DNA from: an uncultured Ectothiorhodospiraceae bacterium
GTDB taxonomy: Bacteria; Pseudomonadota; Gammaproteobacteria; JAABTG01
Length of the DNA stretch: 54,940 nt
Assembly (NCBI GenBank): GCA_937867305.1
Contig: CALMKJ010000203.1
Coordinates: 1-54,940, forward strand
Reading direction: 5' to 3'
Shown: positions 32,935 through 41,860 of the stretch, in pieces
Layout: each line of letters begins with the position of its first letter
How positions within the stretch are numbered: the first letter of the stretch is position 1
Made by a program: the position numbers and the translations under genes
The notes under the pieces: model-generated
The model's database searches: none
Told to the model about the DNA's origin: nothing
The model's input: only the letters and a program-made list of their open reading frames with translations

Positions 32935-33999
32935 ATGACCCCCCTCGAGAACGATCGCTTCCTGCGCGCGCTGCTGCGCGAGCCCGTCGACGTGACCCCC
33001 GTCTGGATCATGCGCCAGGCGGGCCGCTACCTGCCGGAGTACCGGGAGACCCGCGCCCGCGCCGGGAGCTTCCTCGCGCTCTGCCAGACCCCGGACCTCG
33101 CCTGCGAGGTGACGCTGCAGCCCCTCGACCGGTTCCCCCTGGACGCGGCGATCCTGTTCTCGGACATCCTCACGGTGCCCGACGCCATGGGGCTCGGGCT
33201 GGGGTTCGAGGAGGGGGAGGGACCGCGGTTCGAACGTCCCGTGCGCAGGGCCGGCGACATCGCGGCGCTGCCGGTGCCGGACCCCGAGCGGGAGCTGCGC
33301 TACGTGATGGACGCGGTGCGCCTGATCCGCCGGGAGCTCGCCGGGCGCGTGCCCCTCATCGGCTTCTCGGGCAGCCCCTGGACCCTCGCGACCTACATGG
33401 TCGAGGGGGGAACGAGCAAGGAATTCCGCATCGCCAAGGGCATGCTCTACGACGACCCGAGCCGGATGCACGAGCTCCTGGAGAAGGTCACCCGGGCGGT
33501 CACGGCGTACCTGAATGCCCAGGTGGCAGCCGGGGCCCAGGCCCTGATGATCTTCGACACCTGGGGCGGCGCGCTCTCCACCCGTGCCTACCGGGAATTC
33601 TCGCTGGCCTACATGGCCCGGGTGGTCGAAGGGCTCAGCCGCGTCGCCGAGGGCAGGCGGGTACCGGTGATCCTGTTCACCAAGGGCGGGGCGAGCTGGC
33701 TGGAGGACATGGCCGGCTCCGGCTGTGACGCCCTGGGGGTCGACTGGACCCTCGAGATCGGCGAGGCCCGCCGGCGCGTGGGCGACCGGGTCGCGCTGCA
33801 GGGCAACATGGACCCCAGCGTGCTGTACGCGTCCCCGGAGAAGATCCGCGCCGAGGTGGCCGCCATCCTTGCGAGCTACGGTCCGGGCACCGGCCACGTC
33901 TTCAACCTGGGCCACGGGGTGCACCCCCAGGTGCGTCCGGAGCACGTGGGGGCCTTCGTGGAGGCGGTGCACGACCTGAGCCGGCCGTACCACAGCTGA
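32935..33999 (+). CDS. hemE: Uroporphyrinogen decarboxylase
   Basis: 354 residues, standard length. Family signatures are [20 protein letters not shown] (substrate carboxylate-binding Arg), [16 protein letters not shown] (catalytic Asp), [17 protein letters not shown] and [16 protein letters not shown]. It removes four acetate carboxyl groups from uroporphyrinogen III to give coproporphyrinogen III in haem synthesis. It lies 73 bp after gltD and 4 bp before mutM. Confidence 0.98.
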   Translation: MTPLENDRFLRALLREPVDVTPVWIMRQAGRYLPEYRETRARAGSFLALCQTPDLACEVTLQPLDRFPLDAAILFSDILTVPDAMGLGLGFEEGEGPRFERPVRRAGDIAALPVPDPERELRYVMDAVRLIRRELAGRVPLIGFSGSPWTLATYMVEGGTSKEFRIAKGMLYDDPSRMHELLEKVTRAVTAYLNAQVAAGAQALMIFDTWGGALSTRAYREFSLAYMARVVEGLSRVAEGRRVPVILFTKGGASWLEDMAGSGCDALGVDWTLEIGEARRRVGDRVALQGNMDPSVLYASPEKIRAEVAAILASYGPGTGHVFNLGHGVHPQVRPEHVGAFVEAVHDLSRPYHS

Positions 34000-34003
34000 C
34001 ACC

Positions 34004-34819
34004 GTGCCGGAGCTGCCCGAGGTCGAGACCGCCCGGCGCGGGATCGCACCGCACCTCGAGGGCCGAAGGATCGAGCGGCTCACGGTGCGCGACCGGCGGC
34101 TGCGCTGGCCGGTTCCGGCAGGGCTCGAGGGCGAGGTTCGGGGCCAGACGGTCCTGGCCGTGGACCGCCGGGGTAAGTACTTGCTCCTGCGCACTGCGTC
34201 GGGAACGCTCATTCTCCACCTGGGGATGTCCGGAAGTCTCCGGGTCGTGGGGGCCGCAGACCCACCGGCGACCCACGACCACCTGGACCTGGTGGTCGAG
34301 GGCGGAACGGCGCTGCGCCTCACCGACCCGCGCCGCTTCGGCTGCCTGCTCTGGACCCGCGGGGACCCCGCCCGCCACCCCCTCATCGCAACCCTCGGCC
34401 CCGAGCCCTTCGACGCGGCCTTCTCGGGGGAGTACCTCTTCCGTCTGAGCCGGGGGCGCCGGTGCGCGGTCAAGGCCTTCCTGATGGATGGCCACGTGGT
34501 CACCGGCGTCGGCAATATCTACGCGAGCGAGTCCCTGTTCCTCGCGGGCATCCACCCCGCCCGCGCCGCCGGGAGGGTCGCCCGAACCCGCTACGGGCGG
34601 CTCGCCGAGGCGGTGCGCACGGTCCTCGGCGAGGCCATCCGGGCCGGCGGCACGACCCTCCAGGACTTCGTCGGCGCCGACGGCAGACCCGGCCACTTCT
34701 CCCGGCAACTGCGCGTGTACGACAGGGAGGGTGAGCCTTGCGGTGTGTGTGGGCACTTACTCCGGCGGCGGGTCATCGCCCAGCGCGCGGCCTTCTTCTG
34801 CCCCCGGTGCCAGCGCTGA
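34004..34819 (+). CDS. mutM: Formamidopyrimidine-DNA glycosylase
   Basis: 271 residues from the GTG at 34004, giving the mature N-terminus PELPEVETARRGI in which Pro2 is the nucleophile and Glu3 is catalytic. The conserved Lys is in VDRRGKYLLLR, the void-filling Met in HLGMSGSLRV, and the helix-two-turn-helix in DGHVVTGVGNIYASESLFLA. The C-terminal zinc finger has its cysteines in EPCGVCGHLL and FFCPRCQR. It excises oxidised purines such as 8-oxoguanine and cleaves the abasic site. hemE-mutM adjacency may be local rather than functional. Confidence 0.98.
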   Translation: MPELPEVETARRGIAPHLEGRRIERLTVRDRRLRWPVPAGLEGEVRGQTVLAVDRRGKYLLLRTASGTLILHLGMSGSLRVVGAADPPATHDHLDLVVEGGTALRLTDPRRFGCLLWTRGDPARHPLIATLGPEPFDAAFSGEYLFRLSRGRRCAVKAFLMDGHVVTGVGNIYASESLFLAGIHPARAAGRVARTRYGRLAEAVRTVLGEAIRAGGTTLQDFVGADGRPGHFSRQLRVYDREGEPCGVCGHLLRRRVIAQRAAFFCPRCQR

Positions 34820-34899
34820 AGCCCCCGGCGCAGGGCGCGGGTCGCCGGGTATAATCCCGCCGAGCGCCGACCGGGCGCCGCCAGCCCCCTGCGCGATCG

Positions 34900-35199
34900 A
34901 TGTCCCGCCGACGCCGGTCCGACCGATTCTTCGTGGTTCTCGCAGTCCTCGCCCTTCTCGCCGGGGCGACCCTGGGGGACGCGCTGCTGCGCGGGCCGGC
35001 AGGGCAGGGGGCCGGGGGAGCGGGGTCGATCGCCGGGCAGTGGGGCCTGACGGACCTCGCCCTGGCCACGGCGGCCCGCTACACCCGGCACCCCGCCGTC
35101 GCGGACCGGCACGCCGCCTTCCAGGACCACCCCGGGGCCCTCGACCACTTCCCCTCGGGGGCGGTGGTCCCGCCGCCGCCCCACCTGCGAGCCCCCTGA
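34900..35199 (+). CDS. Small membrane-anchored protein, first gene of NosL/ABC cluster
   Basis: 99 residues. A basic start (MSRRRRSDR) is followed by one hydrophobic helix (about 10-28, FFVVLAVLALLAGATLGDAL), then an exported-looking region (LTDLALATAARYTRHPAVAD) and a Pro-rich end (SGAVVPPPPHLRAP). The frame begins 80 bp after mutM and its stop is 4 bp before the permease gene, so it appears to head the cluster. His residues in TRHPAVADRHAAFQDHPGAL might bind a metal, but this is only a suggestion. No family is recognised. Confidence 0.7.
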   Translation: MSRRRRSDRFFVVLAVLALLAGATLGDALLRGPAGQGAGGAGSIAGQWGLTDLALATAARYTRHPAVADRHAAFQDHPGALDHFPSGAVVPPPPHLRAP

Positions 35200-35203
35200 G
35201 ACC

Positions 35204-36340
35204 GTGCTCGCGCGCCAGCGCTACCTCCTGGACTACACGCTGGCGGCCCTCCTGCGGCGCAAGGGCCGCCATCTCTCACTGCTCCTGGTCTACGGGGCCC
35301 TGGTCTTCGCCCTCGCCTCCGTCCTGCTCTTCGGGTCGGCCCTGCGCCGGGAGGCCAGGGCGCTCCTGCAGGACGCGCCCGAGCTGACCGTCCAGCGGCT
35401 CGTCGCGGGCCGGCACGACCCGATCCCCGCTGCCTATCTCGCAGAGGTCCGGAAGATCCGGGGCGTGGCCGCTGCCGAGCCCCGTCTCTGGGGCTATTAC
35501 TACGACCCGGCGAGCGGCGCCAACTACACCGTGCTCGTGCCCGCGACCGACCCGCCGCCCGCCGGCTCCGCGCGGGTCGGCCGGGGCGTCGCGCGCTCCC
35601 GGGGCCTCGCGGTGGGGGACGTCGTCGCCTTTCGCGACGCCCGGGCGGAGCCGCTCCCGCTGCGGGTCACGCACCTGCTCGATCCGGCGAGCGAGCTCCT
35701 GACCGCCGACCTCTTCCTGGTCGCCGAGGGGGACTTCCGGCGCTGGCTCGGGGTCCCCGAGGGCCTCTACACCGATCTCGCCCTGCGGGTGCGCAACGGG
35801 CGCGAGGTGCGTACGGTGGCGGACAAGGTCACCCGGGCCCTGCCCGACACCCGGCCGGTGCTCCGGGAGGAGGTGGCGAGGACCTACGACGCGGTCTTCG
35901 CCTGGCGCGAGGGGGTGGGGCTGCTGCTCCTCTGCGCGGCGCTCTTCGCCTTCGCCATCTTCGCCTGGGACCGGGCGTCGGGCCTCTCGGCAGAGGAGCG
36001 CCGCGAGATCGGCGTCCTCAAGGCCGTGGGGTGGGACACCGGGGACGTGCTGCGCATGAAGCTCTGGGAAGGAGCGGTCGTCTCCCTCACCGCATTCCTT
36101 CTGGGCTACGTCCTCGCGTACGCCCACGTCTTCTGGGCCGGCGCCCCGCTGCTCGCTCCGCTCCTCAAGGGCTGGGCGACGCTCTACCCGGAGTTCCGGC
36201 TGGTCCCCCACGTGGAGCCCGCCGGGGTGCTGGCCCTGTTCGCCCTGACGGTCGTGCCCTACACCGCCGTGACCCTGGTGCCCACCTGGCGCGCAGCCGT
36301 CGCGGACCCCGACGCCGTGATGCGGGGGGCACAGGAGTGA
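35204..36340 (+). CDS. ABC transporter permease of the MacB/LolE/FtsX type
   Basis: 378 residues from the GTG at 35204. One N-terminal transmembrane helix (about 24-46, HLSLLLVYGALVFALASVLL), a large periplasmic domain (about 50-220), and three C-terminal helices (about 232-250, 286-305 and 343-362) give the four-helix plan of type VII ABC permeases such as LolE and MacB, which work by mechanotransmission rather than classic transport. The cytoplasmic EERREIGVLKAVGWDTGDVL motif contacts the ATPase. The stop overlaps the ATPase gene start (GTGA). The substrate is unknown; cluster partners suggest a metal, redox or lipoprotein-related role. Confidence 0.88.
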   Translation: MLARQRYLLDYTLAALLRRKGRHLSLLLVYGALVFALASVLLFGSALRREARALLQDAPELTVQRLVAGRHDPIPAAYLAEVRKIRGVAAAEPRLWGYYYDPASGANYTVLVPATDPPPAGSARVGRGVARSRGLAVGDVVAFRDARAEPLPLRVTHLLDPASELLTADLFLVAEGDFRRWLGVPEGLYTDLALRVRNGREVRTVADKVTRALPDTRPVLREEVARTYDAVFAWREGVGLLLLCAALFAFAIFAWDRASGLSAEERREIGVLKAVGWDTGDVLRMKLWEGAVVSLTAFLLGYVLAYAHVFWAGAPLLAPLLKGWATLYPEFRLVPHVEPAGVLALFALTVVPYTAVTLVPTWRAAVADPDAVMRGAQE

Positions 36341-37014
36341 TCCGGCTCGAGGACGTCCGCAAGGCCTTTCACCAGGGCAGCCCGAACGAGGTCTGGGCCG
36401 TCCGGGGCGTCACGCTCACCATCGAGCCGGGGTCCGTGACGGTGTTCCGGGGGCCGAGCGGGTCGGGAAAGACGAGCCTGGTGTCGCTCGTCGGGTGCCT
36501 CGCCCGACCGACCTCCGGCCGCGTGCGCCTGGGCGACCGCCTGGTCTCGGCCCTCCCGGAGAAGTTCCTGGCCGAGCTGCGCCGGCGCACCTTCGGCTTC
36601 GTGTTCCAGCAATTCCACCTGGTCCGGGGGCTCAGCGTGCTCGAGAACGTCATGCTGCCGGCCTACCCCGAGGCCCCACCCTACGCCGAGCTGCGGGCGA
36701 GGGCCGAGGGGCTCCTCGGGCGCCTCGGGATCAGCGACCGCGCCGGGGCGCGGTCGGAGTGGCTCTCGGGGGGCGAGGCCCAGCGGGCCGCCATCGCGCG
36801 CGCCCTGGTGAACGACCCCCAGGTGTTGATTGCCGACGAGCCCACCGCGAACCTCGACACCGAGCGCTCGCGCGACTTCCTCGAGATCGTCGCGGGGCTC
36901 AAGGCCGAGGGGCGCACGGTGATCCTCACGAGCCACGACCCCCTGGTGTGCGAGGCACCCCTGGTGGACCGGGTGGTCCCCCTGCGGGACGGGCGGGTCG
37001 AAGGCGCCGCCTGA
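36337..37014 (+). CDS. ABC transporter ATP-binding protein (LolD/MacB-like)
   Basis: 225 residues from the GTG at 36337, which overlaps the permease stop by 4 bp. All ABC motifs are present: Walker A GPSGSGKTS, Q-loop FVFQQFHLVRGLSVLEN, signature LSGGEAQRAAIARAL, Walker B VLIADEPTANLD and the H-loop TSHD. The length and sequence type fit the LolD/FtsE/MacB ATPase group, consistent with the neighbouring permease. It presumably forms a homodimer that drives the permease at 35204-36340. Confidence 0.95.
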   Translation: MIRLEDVRKAFHQGSPNEVWAVRGVTLTIEPGSVTVFRGPSGSGKTSLVSLVGCLARPTSGRVRLGDRLVSALPEKFLAELRRRTFGFVFQQFHLVRGLSVLENVMLPAYPEAPPYAELRARAEGLLGRLGISDRAGARSEWLSGGEAQRAAIARALVNDPQVLIADEPTANLDTERSRDFLEIVAGLKAEGRTVILTSHDPLVCEAPLVDRVVPLRDGRVEGAA

Positions 37015-37043
37015 CCGGGGAATCCCCTTCCGGAGCCATCTCC

Positions 37044-38063
37044 ATGCTGCTCCATCCGCCCGTCCTGGCCCTGCTCGTCGTCTCCTCCCTGGTGACCGCG
37101 GGGCTGGCGCTCGGGGTACCGTTCGCGCTCCGGGTCGTGCGCCACTGGGACCTGGCGAGCGGGAGCGAGCGGCAGGTCCGGCTCGAGCGCGGGACCTCCC
37201 TGGTGTCGGCGGTGCTGGGGCTGGTGCTGGCCGCCCAGGCCCTGTCGCTCGGGCTCTTCGTCTTCGCCGCCGAGTCGCTCTCGAGCCAGATCACGGGCGC
37301 CATGTGCGCCACGGGCACCCTGAACGCGACCCCCTTCGGCTTCCCTGCCCTGGGCCTGAAGGTGGCGCTCTTCTTCGGCGCCGCGGTCTGGCTCGCCCTC
37401 GACCGGCTTGACCGGGACGGCGACGACTACCCCCTGGTGCGGGGCAAGTACGCCCTCCTGGTCGGCCTGGCGCCGCTTGCGGCCGCCGAGGCCCTGCTGC
37501 AGTTCCTGCACTTCGCGGGGCTCTCGCCCGAGGTCATCACCTCCTGCTGCGGGTCGCTCTTCAGCGTCGAGGGCGCGGGGGTGGCCGCGGAGGTCGCCGG
37601 GCTGCCGCCCGGCCCTGCGATGGCGGCCTTCTACCTCAGCGGGGCCCTCGTGCTGGCGCTCGCGGCCCGGACCTGGTGGACGGCGGGCCGCGGCGGGGCC
37701 GTGTTGGGGGCGGGAGCCGCGCTGGGGGCGGCAGCCGTGACTGCCTTTGCGGCCGCCCTGGCGGGCGTGGTGTCCTTCCTCTCCGTCTACGTGTACGAAA
37801 GCCCTCACCACCACTGTCCCTTCTGCCTGCTGAAGGGGGGGTACGACTACCTGGGCTACCCGCTGTATTCCGCGCTCTTCGCCGGCACGGCCTGCGCCCT
37901 CGCCGCCGCGGTCTCGGGCCCCTTCGCCCGGGTCCGGAGCCTGGCCCTCGCCGCACCGCGCCGCGCAGCCCGCTGCGCGGGCTGGGCCAGCGTCCTGCTC
38001 GGGGCCTTCTACCTCCTCTCCACCTGGGCGGTGCTGCGCTCCCACCTGGGGCTCTTTCCGTGA
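37044..38063 (+). CDS. Polytopic membrane protein with His3-CPFC motif, unknown function
   Basis: 339 residues with about seven or eight hydrophobic helices. Conserved-looking cysteines are Cys88 (GAMCATGTLNATPFG), Cys168-Cys169 (TSCCGSLF) and Cys258/Cys261 in HHHCPFCLLKGGYDYLGYPL, preceded by His255-257. A CxxC pair next to histidines in a membrane protein suggests metal binding or thiol redox chemistry, as in VKOR- or DsbD-like systems, but neither family is clearly matched. It sits between an ABC ATPase gene (29 bp) and a thioredoxin-like gene (4-bp overlap), so it is likely part of the same pathway. The family has no name I recognise. Confidence 0.85.
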   Translation: MLLHPPVLALLVVSSLVTAGLALGVPFALRVVRHWDLASGSERQVRLERGTSLVSAVLGLVLAAQALSLGLFVFAAESLSSQITGAMCATGTLNATPFGFPALGLKVALFFGAAVWLALDRLDRDGDDYPLVRGKYALLVGLAPLAAAEALLQFLHFAGLSPEVITSCCGSLFSVEGAGVAAEVAGLPPGPAMAAFYLSGALVLALAARTWWTAGRGGAVLGAGAALGAAAVTAFAAALAGVVSFLSVYVYESPHHHCPFCLLKGGYDYLGYPLYSALFAGTACALAAAVSGPFARVRSLALAAPRRAARCAGWASVLLGAFYLLSTWAVLRSHLGLFP

Positions 38064-38575
38064 GCCGCTTCCTGCTCGTCCTCGGCCTCGCGCTCACGCT
38101 CGCCGCCGGTTGTGACCAGGCCCCCCTGCTGGTCCGCACCGGAATGCAGGCCCCCGCCTTCACGCTGCCCCGGCTGCAGGGGGGAACCGCTGCCTTCCCC
38201 GGCGACTACCCGGGGCGCGTGGTCGCCATCCGATTCTGGGCCGACTGGTGCCCCTACTGCCGGCCGGAGATGACCGCGCTGGAACCGGTCTACCGGGGGA
38301 TCCGGGACCGGGGCCTCGTCCTCCTCGCGGTGAACGTGATGCAGCCCCGGGACGCGGTGGGGCGCTTCGCCCGGGACCTGGACCTCAGTGCCGAGGTGCT
38401 GCTCGACGGCGACGGCGCCGTGACCCGGGCCTACGGGGTGATGGGCCTGCCGGTGACCGTGGTGGTGGACCCCGCGGGGGTGGTGCGGGGCCGGATTGTG
38501 GGAGAATCGAGCCCGGAGACCTTCCTCGGGATGGTCGAGCCCCTGCTGCAGGCGAGGGAGACGGTGGAGCGATGA
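38060..38575 (+). CDS. TlpA-like thioredoxin lipoprotein
   Basis: 171 residues from the GTG at 38060. The signal peptide ends with lipobox LAAGC (Cys18), so the protein should be anchored in the membrane and face the periplasm. A thioredoxin domain follows, with the active site WCPYC (Cys64, Cys67) in RFWADWCPYCRPEM and the cis-Pro loop GLPVTVVVDPAGVV. TlpA-family proteins reduce apo-cytochrome c, CuA or other copper-site cysteines. It overlaps the upstream membrane-protein gene and the downstream nosL-like gene by 4 bp each, which points to joint expression and function. Confidence 0.93.
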   Translation: MSRFLLVLGLALTLAAGCDQAPLLVRTGMQAPAFTLPRLQGGTAAFPGDYPGRVVAIRFWADWCPYCRPEMTALEPVYRGIRDRGLVLLAVNVMQPRDAVGRFARDLDLSAEVLLDGDGAVTRAYGVMGLPVTVVVDPAGVVRGRIVGESSPETFLGMVEPLLQARETVER

Positions 38576-39087
38576 CGAGCCGGAGGAGGTGGTTGCGGGG
38601 GGGACTGGGCACCCTTTCCCTGATGGTGCTGGCGGCCGTGCCGGCCGTCCCGCGGGCGGGACCGGTGGAGACGCCAGCGCCGGGCGCCCGGGACACCTGC
38701 CCGGTCTGCGGGATGTTCGTGGCCCGCTACCCCGAGTGGGTGGCGACGGTCCTCTGGCAGGACGGCCACGCTGCCCACTTCGACGGCGCGAAGGACCTCT
38801 TCAAGTACCTGCTGGACCTGCGGCGCTACGAGCCCGACCGACCGCCCGAGGGCGTGAGGGCCGTCGCGGTCACCGAGTACTACGGACTCGCCCGGATCGA
38901 CGCCCGCGACGCGTGGTACGTCGTCGGCTCGGACGTGCTGGGCCCCATGGGCCACGAGCTGGTCCCGCTGGCCACCCGGGCCGACGCGGAGGAGTTCCTG
39001 CGCGACCACCGGGGGCGACGCATCCTGCGCTTCGACGAGGTCGACCGCCCCTGGCTGGAAAGGCTGGATGCCGGCCGCCTCGACTGA
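38572..39087 (+). CDS. nosL: NosL-family copper-binding protein
   Basis: 171 residues. The NosL signature is DTCPVCGMFVARYPEWVATV with Cys43, Cys46 and Met48 (CGM), followed by the HFDGAKDLFKYLLDL and YYGLARIDARDAWYVVGSDV regions. NosL proteins bind Cu(I) and deliver copper to nitrous oxide reductase or other cuproproteins. Unlike most NosL proteins, which are lipoproteins, this one shows no lipobox. Its N-terminus, SRRRWLRGG, resembles a twin-arginine export signal. The stop codon lies within a 16-bp tandem duplication (39073-39104). No nosZ is present in the window, so the target is not known. Confidence 0.9.
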   Translation: MTSRRRWLRGGLGTLSLMVLAAVPAVPRAGPVETPAPGARDTCPVCGMFVARYPEWVATVLWQDGHAAHFDGAKDLFKYLLDLRRYEPDRPPEGVRAVAVTEYYGLARIDARDAWYVVGSDVLGPMGHELVPLATRADAEEFLRDHRGRRILRFDEVDRPWLERLDAGRLD

Positions 39088-39122
39088 CGGCCGCCTCGAC
39101 TGACGGCCGGCCGGCGCGCCGG
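39073..39122. repeat. 16-bp tandem duplication across nosL stop, plus GC palindrome
   Basis: GGCCGCCTCGACTGAC occurs twice in direct succession (39073-39088 and 39089-39104), followed by a partial third copy (GGCCG). The first copy encodes the last residues GRLD and the TGA stop. Immediately after is the palindrome CCGGCGCGCCGG (39111-39122), which may act as a hairpin between the convergent nosL and ferredoxin genes. Confidence 0.8.
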
Positions 39123-39142
39123 TCCCGAACGACTGTCCCGGA

Positions 39143-39920
<778 letters not shown>

Positions 39921-40520
39921 TCAGGCCGGCGCGGGCGGTGCGGTGGGGCGCCGGGCCAGATGGTACCTCACCTCACCGGCCTTGCCGCTGCGCACCACCT
40001 CCCAGCCCGCGGGAAGCGTGGCCTCGTCGACGGCCGCCTCGGACTCCAGATAGACGTGGCCGCCGGGCACGAGCAGGCCCCGGGACTCCAGGAGCGCGCA
40101 GGCAGGCGCGAGCAGGCCCCTCTGGAAGGGGGGGTCGAGGAACACGATGTCGAAGGACCCGCTCGCCCGGCGCAGCCAGGCGAGCGCCTCGGCCCGGTGG
40201 ACCTCCAGCCCGGCGGCCCCGAGCCCGGCGGCACCCCACTCGGCCGCGAGCGCGCGGATCCCCGCCACGGCCCGCTCGTTCTCCTCGACCATCACGACCC
40301 GCCCCGCGCCGCGGGAGGCGGCCTCGAACCCGAGGGCCCCGCTGCCGGCGAAGAGGTCCAGGCACACCGCCCCCTCGATGACCGGTGCCAGCCAGTTGAA
40401 GAGGGTCTCCCGGACCCGGTCCGGGGTCGGGCGAAGGCCGGGCAGGTCCGGCACGGGCAGCCGGCGGCCCCGCCAGCGCCCACCGATGACCCGGACTCGC
40501 CCCGGGGCGGCGGGAGTCAC
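39921..40520 (-). CDS. rsmD: 16S rRNA (guanine966-N2)-methyltransferase
   Basis: 199 residues. The N-terminal RVIGGRWRGRRLPVPDLPGL and TPDRVRETLFNWL sequences, the SAM-binding LDLFAGSGALGFEAASRGAG and the catalytic FLDPPFQRG (DPPF variant of the DPPY motif) identify RsmD. It methylates G966 of 16S rRNA. The start overlaps the stop of the upstream M16 gene by 4 bp. Confidence 0.97.
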   Translation of the reverse strand: MTPAAPGRVRVIGGRWRGRRLPVPDLPGLRPTPDRVRETLFNWLAPVIEGAVCLDLFAGSGALGFEAASRGAGRVVMVEENERAVAGIRALAAEWGAAGLGAAGLEVHRAEALAWLRRASGSFDIVFLDPPFQRGLLAPACALLESRGLLVPGGHVYLESEAAVDEATLPAGWEVVRSGKAGEVRYHLARRPTAPPAPA

Positions 40521-41860
40521 GGCGCCCCGGCCGCCGCGCCCTGGGCCGCCTCCCCGGGCTTGCCCACCAGCACCGTGAGCATGCGGTCCGGGTCCACGTG
40601 ACGCCGGAAGGCGTCCCGGACCGCCTCGCGCGTGACCGCCCGCACCCGGTCGGTGAAGGTGGCAAGGTAGTCGAGGGGGAGACCGTAGAAACCGATGGAG
40701 GCGATCTGCCCGAGAACCTTCTTGTTGCTGTCGACCCGCAGGGCGAAGCCGCCGGTGATGTTGCGCCGGGCGGCGTCGAGCTCGTCCTCCGTCGGTCCCT
40801 CCGCGATGAAGCGGCGCAGGGTGCCGAGGGCCACGGAGAGGGCCTCGCCCGCCTGCTCGTTCCGGGTCTGCAGGCCGATCAGGAAGGGCCCCGGCACCCG
40901 CATGGGCGCGATGGCGCTGTAGACGCTGTAGGAGAGCCCGCGCTTCTCCCGCACCTCCTCGGCGAGGAGGGAGACGAGGCCGCTGCCGCCGAGCGCGTGG
41001 TTGCCCACGTAGAGCGCGAAGTAGTCCGGGTCGGCCCGCGTGACGGTGGCGTCCCCGAGGCGCACGTGGGTCTGGCTCGAGGGGTGGTCCACCCGCAGGG
41101 TCCGCGCCTCCCCGATGCGCCCCGCGGACGGCAGGGGCGGGGGCGGCTCCCCCGCCGGCAGCCCCCCCACCAGGCGCTCGGCGAGCCGCTCGGCACCGGC
41201 CCGGTCCAGGTCGCCCACGATGGACACGACCGCGTTGCGCCCCACGTAGTGGCGCGCGTGAAAGGCCCGAACCTCCTCCCGGGTAAGGCCCCGCAACCCC
41301 TCCACGGTCCCCTCCGGGGGCGAGGCATAGGGGTGACCGCCATAGAGGGCGCGGAAGAACTCGCGCTCGACCCGGTCGTCGGGGGACTGCTCCACCTGCC
41401 GCAGCGCCACCAGCATCTGGGCGCGCACCCGCTCGAACGCGTCGGCCGCGAAGTCCGGGCGGGTGACGACGTTCGCTGCGAGCTCGAGGGCGGCCTCCAG
41501 CGTGGGGGCGTCGCTCAGGGTCCGGAGCTCCGCGCTGGCCATGTCGCGCTGGGAGGCCGTCGCGAAGTTGGCACCGAGCGCGGCGAAACGCTCGGCGATG
41601 GCGTCCGCCGAGAGCCCTCCCGCGCCCTCGGCGAGCAGGCCATTGGTCAGGCGCGCGAGCCCCGGGCGGTCCCCGTCGCGGGAACCGGCCGCGTCGAAGA
41701 GGACGCTCACGTCCACGATGGGCAGCTCGCGGGCCTCCACGAACAGCACCCGGGCCCCGTTGGCCGTCCGCCAGGAGGTGATGGTGGGCAGGGCCTGAAC
41801 GGACAGGCTCAGGGCGGCGAGGGCCACCAGGGCGAGGAGCGCAAGGGGCCTAGCGCCCAT
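40517..41860 (-). CDS. M16-family peptidase-like protein lacking the zinc motif
   Basis: 447 residues from the ATG at 41860 (MGARPLALLALVALAALSLS), giving a clear signal peptide. The M16 fold is evident (VLFVEARELPIVDVSVLFDA; GNHALGGSGLVSLLAEEVRE; KRGLSYSVYSAIAP), but where the HxxEH zinc site should be it reads LARLTNGLLAEGAG. It keeps the C-terminal R/Y-type substrate-binding region. It is therefore probably the non-catalytic partner in a heterodimer with the adjacent active M16 gene, as in other M16B pairs. The ATG overlaps the stop of that gene by 11 bp (ATGGGCGCTAG). Confidence 0.9.
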   Translation of the reverse strand: MGARPLALLALVALAALSLSVQALPTITSWRTANGARVLFVEARELPIVDVSVLFDAAGSRDGDRPGLARLTNGLLAEGAGGLSADAIAERFAALGANFATASQRDMASAELRTLSDAPTLEAALELAANVVTRPDFAADAFERVRAQMLVALRQVEQSPDDRVEREFFRALYGGHPYASPPEGTVEGLRGLTREEVRAFHARHYVGRNAVVSIVGDLDRAGAERLAERLVGGLPAGEPPPPLPSAGRIGEARTLRVDHPSSQTHVRLGDATVTRADPDYFALYVGNHALGGSGLVSLLAEEVREKRGLSYSVYSAIAPMRVPGPFLIGLQTRNEQAGEALSVALGTLRRFIAEGPTEDELDAARRNITGGFALRVDSNKKVLGQIASIGFYGLPLDYLATFTDRVRAVTREAVRDAFRRHVDPDRMLTVLVGKPGEAAQGAAAGAP

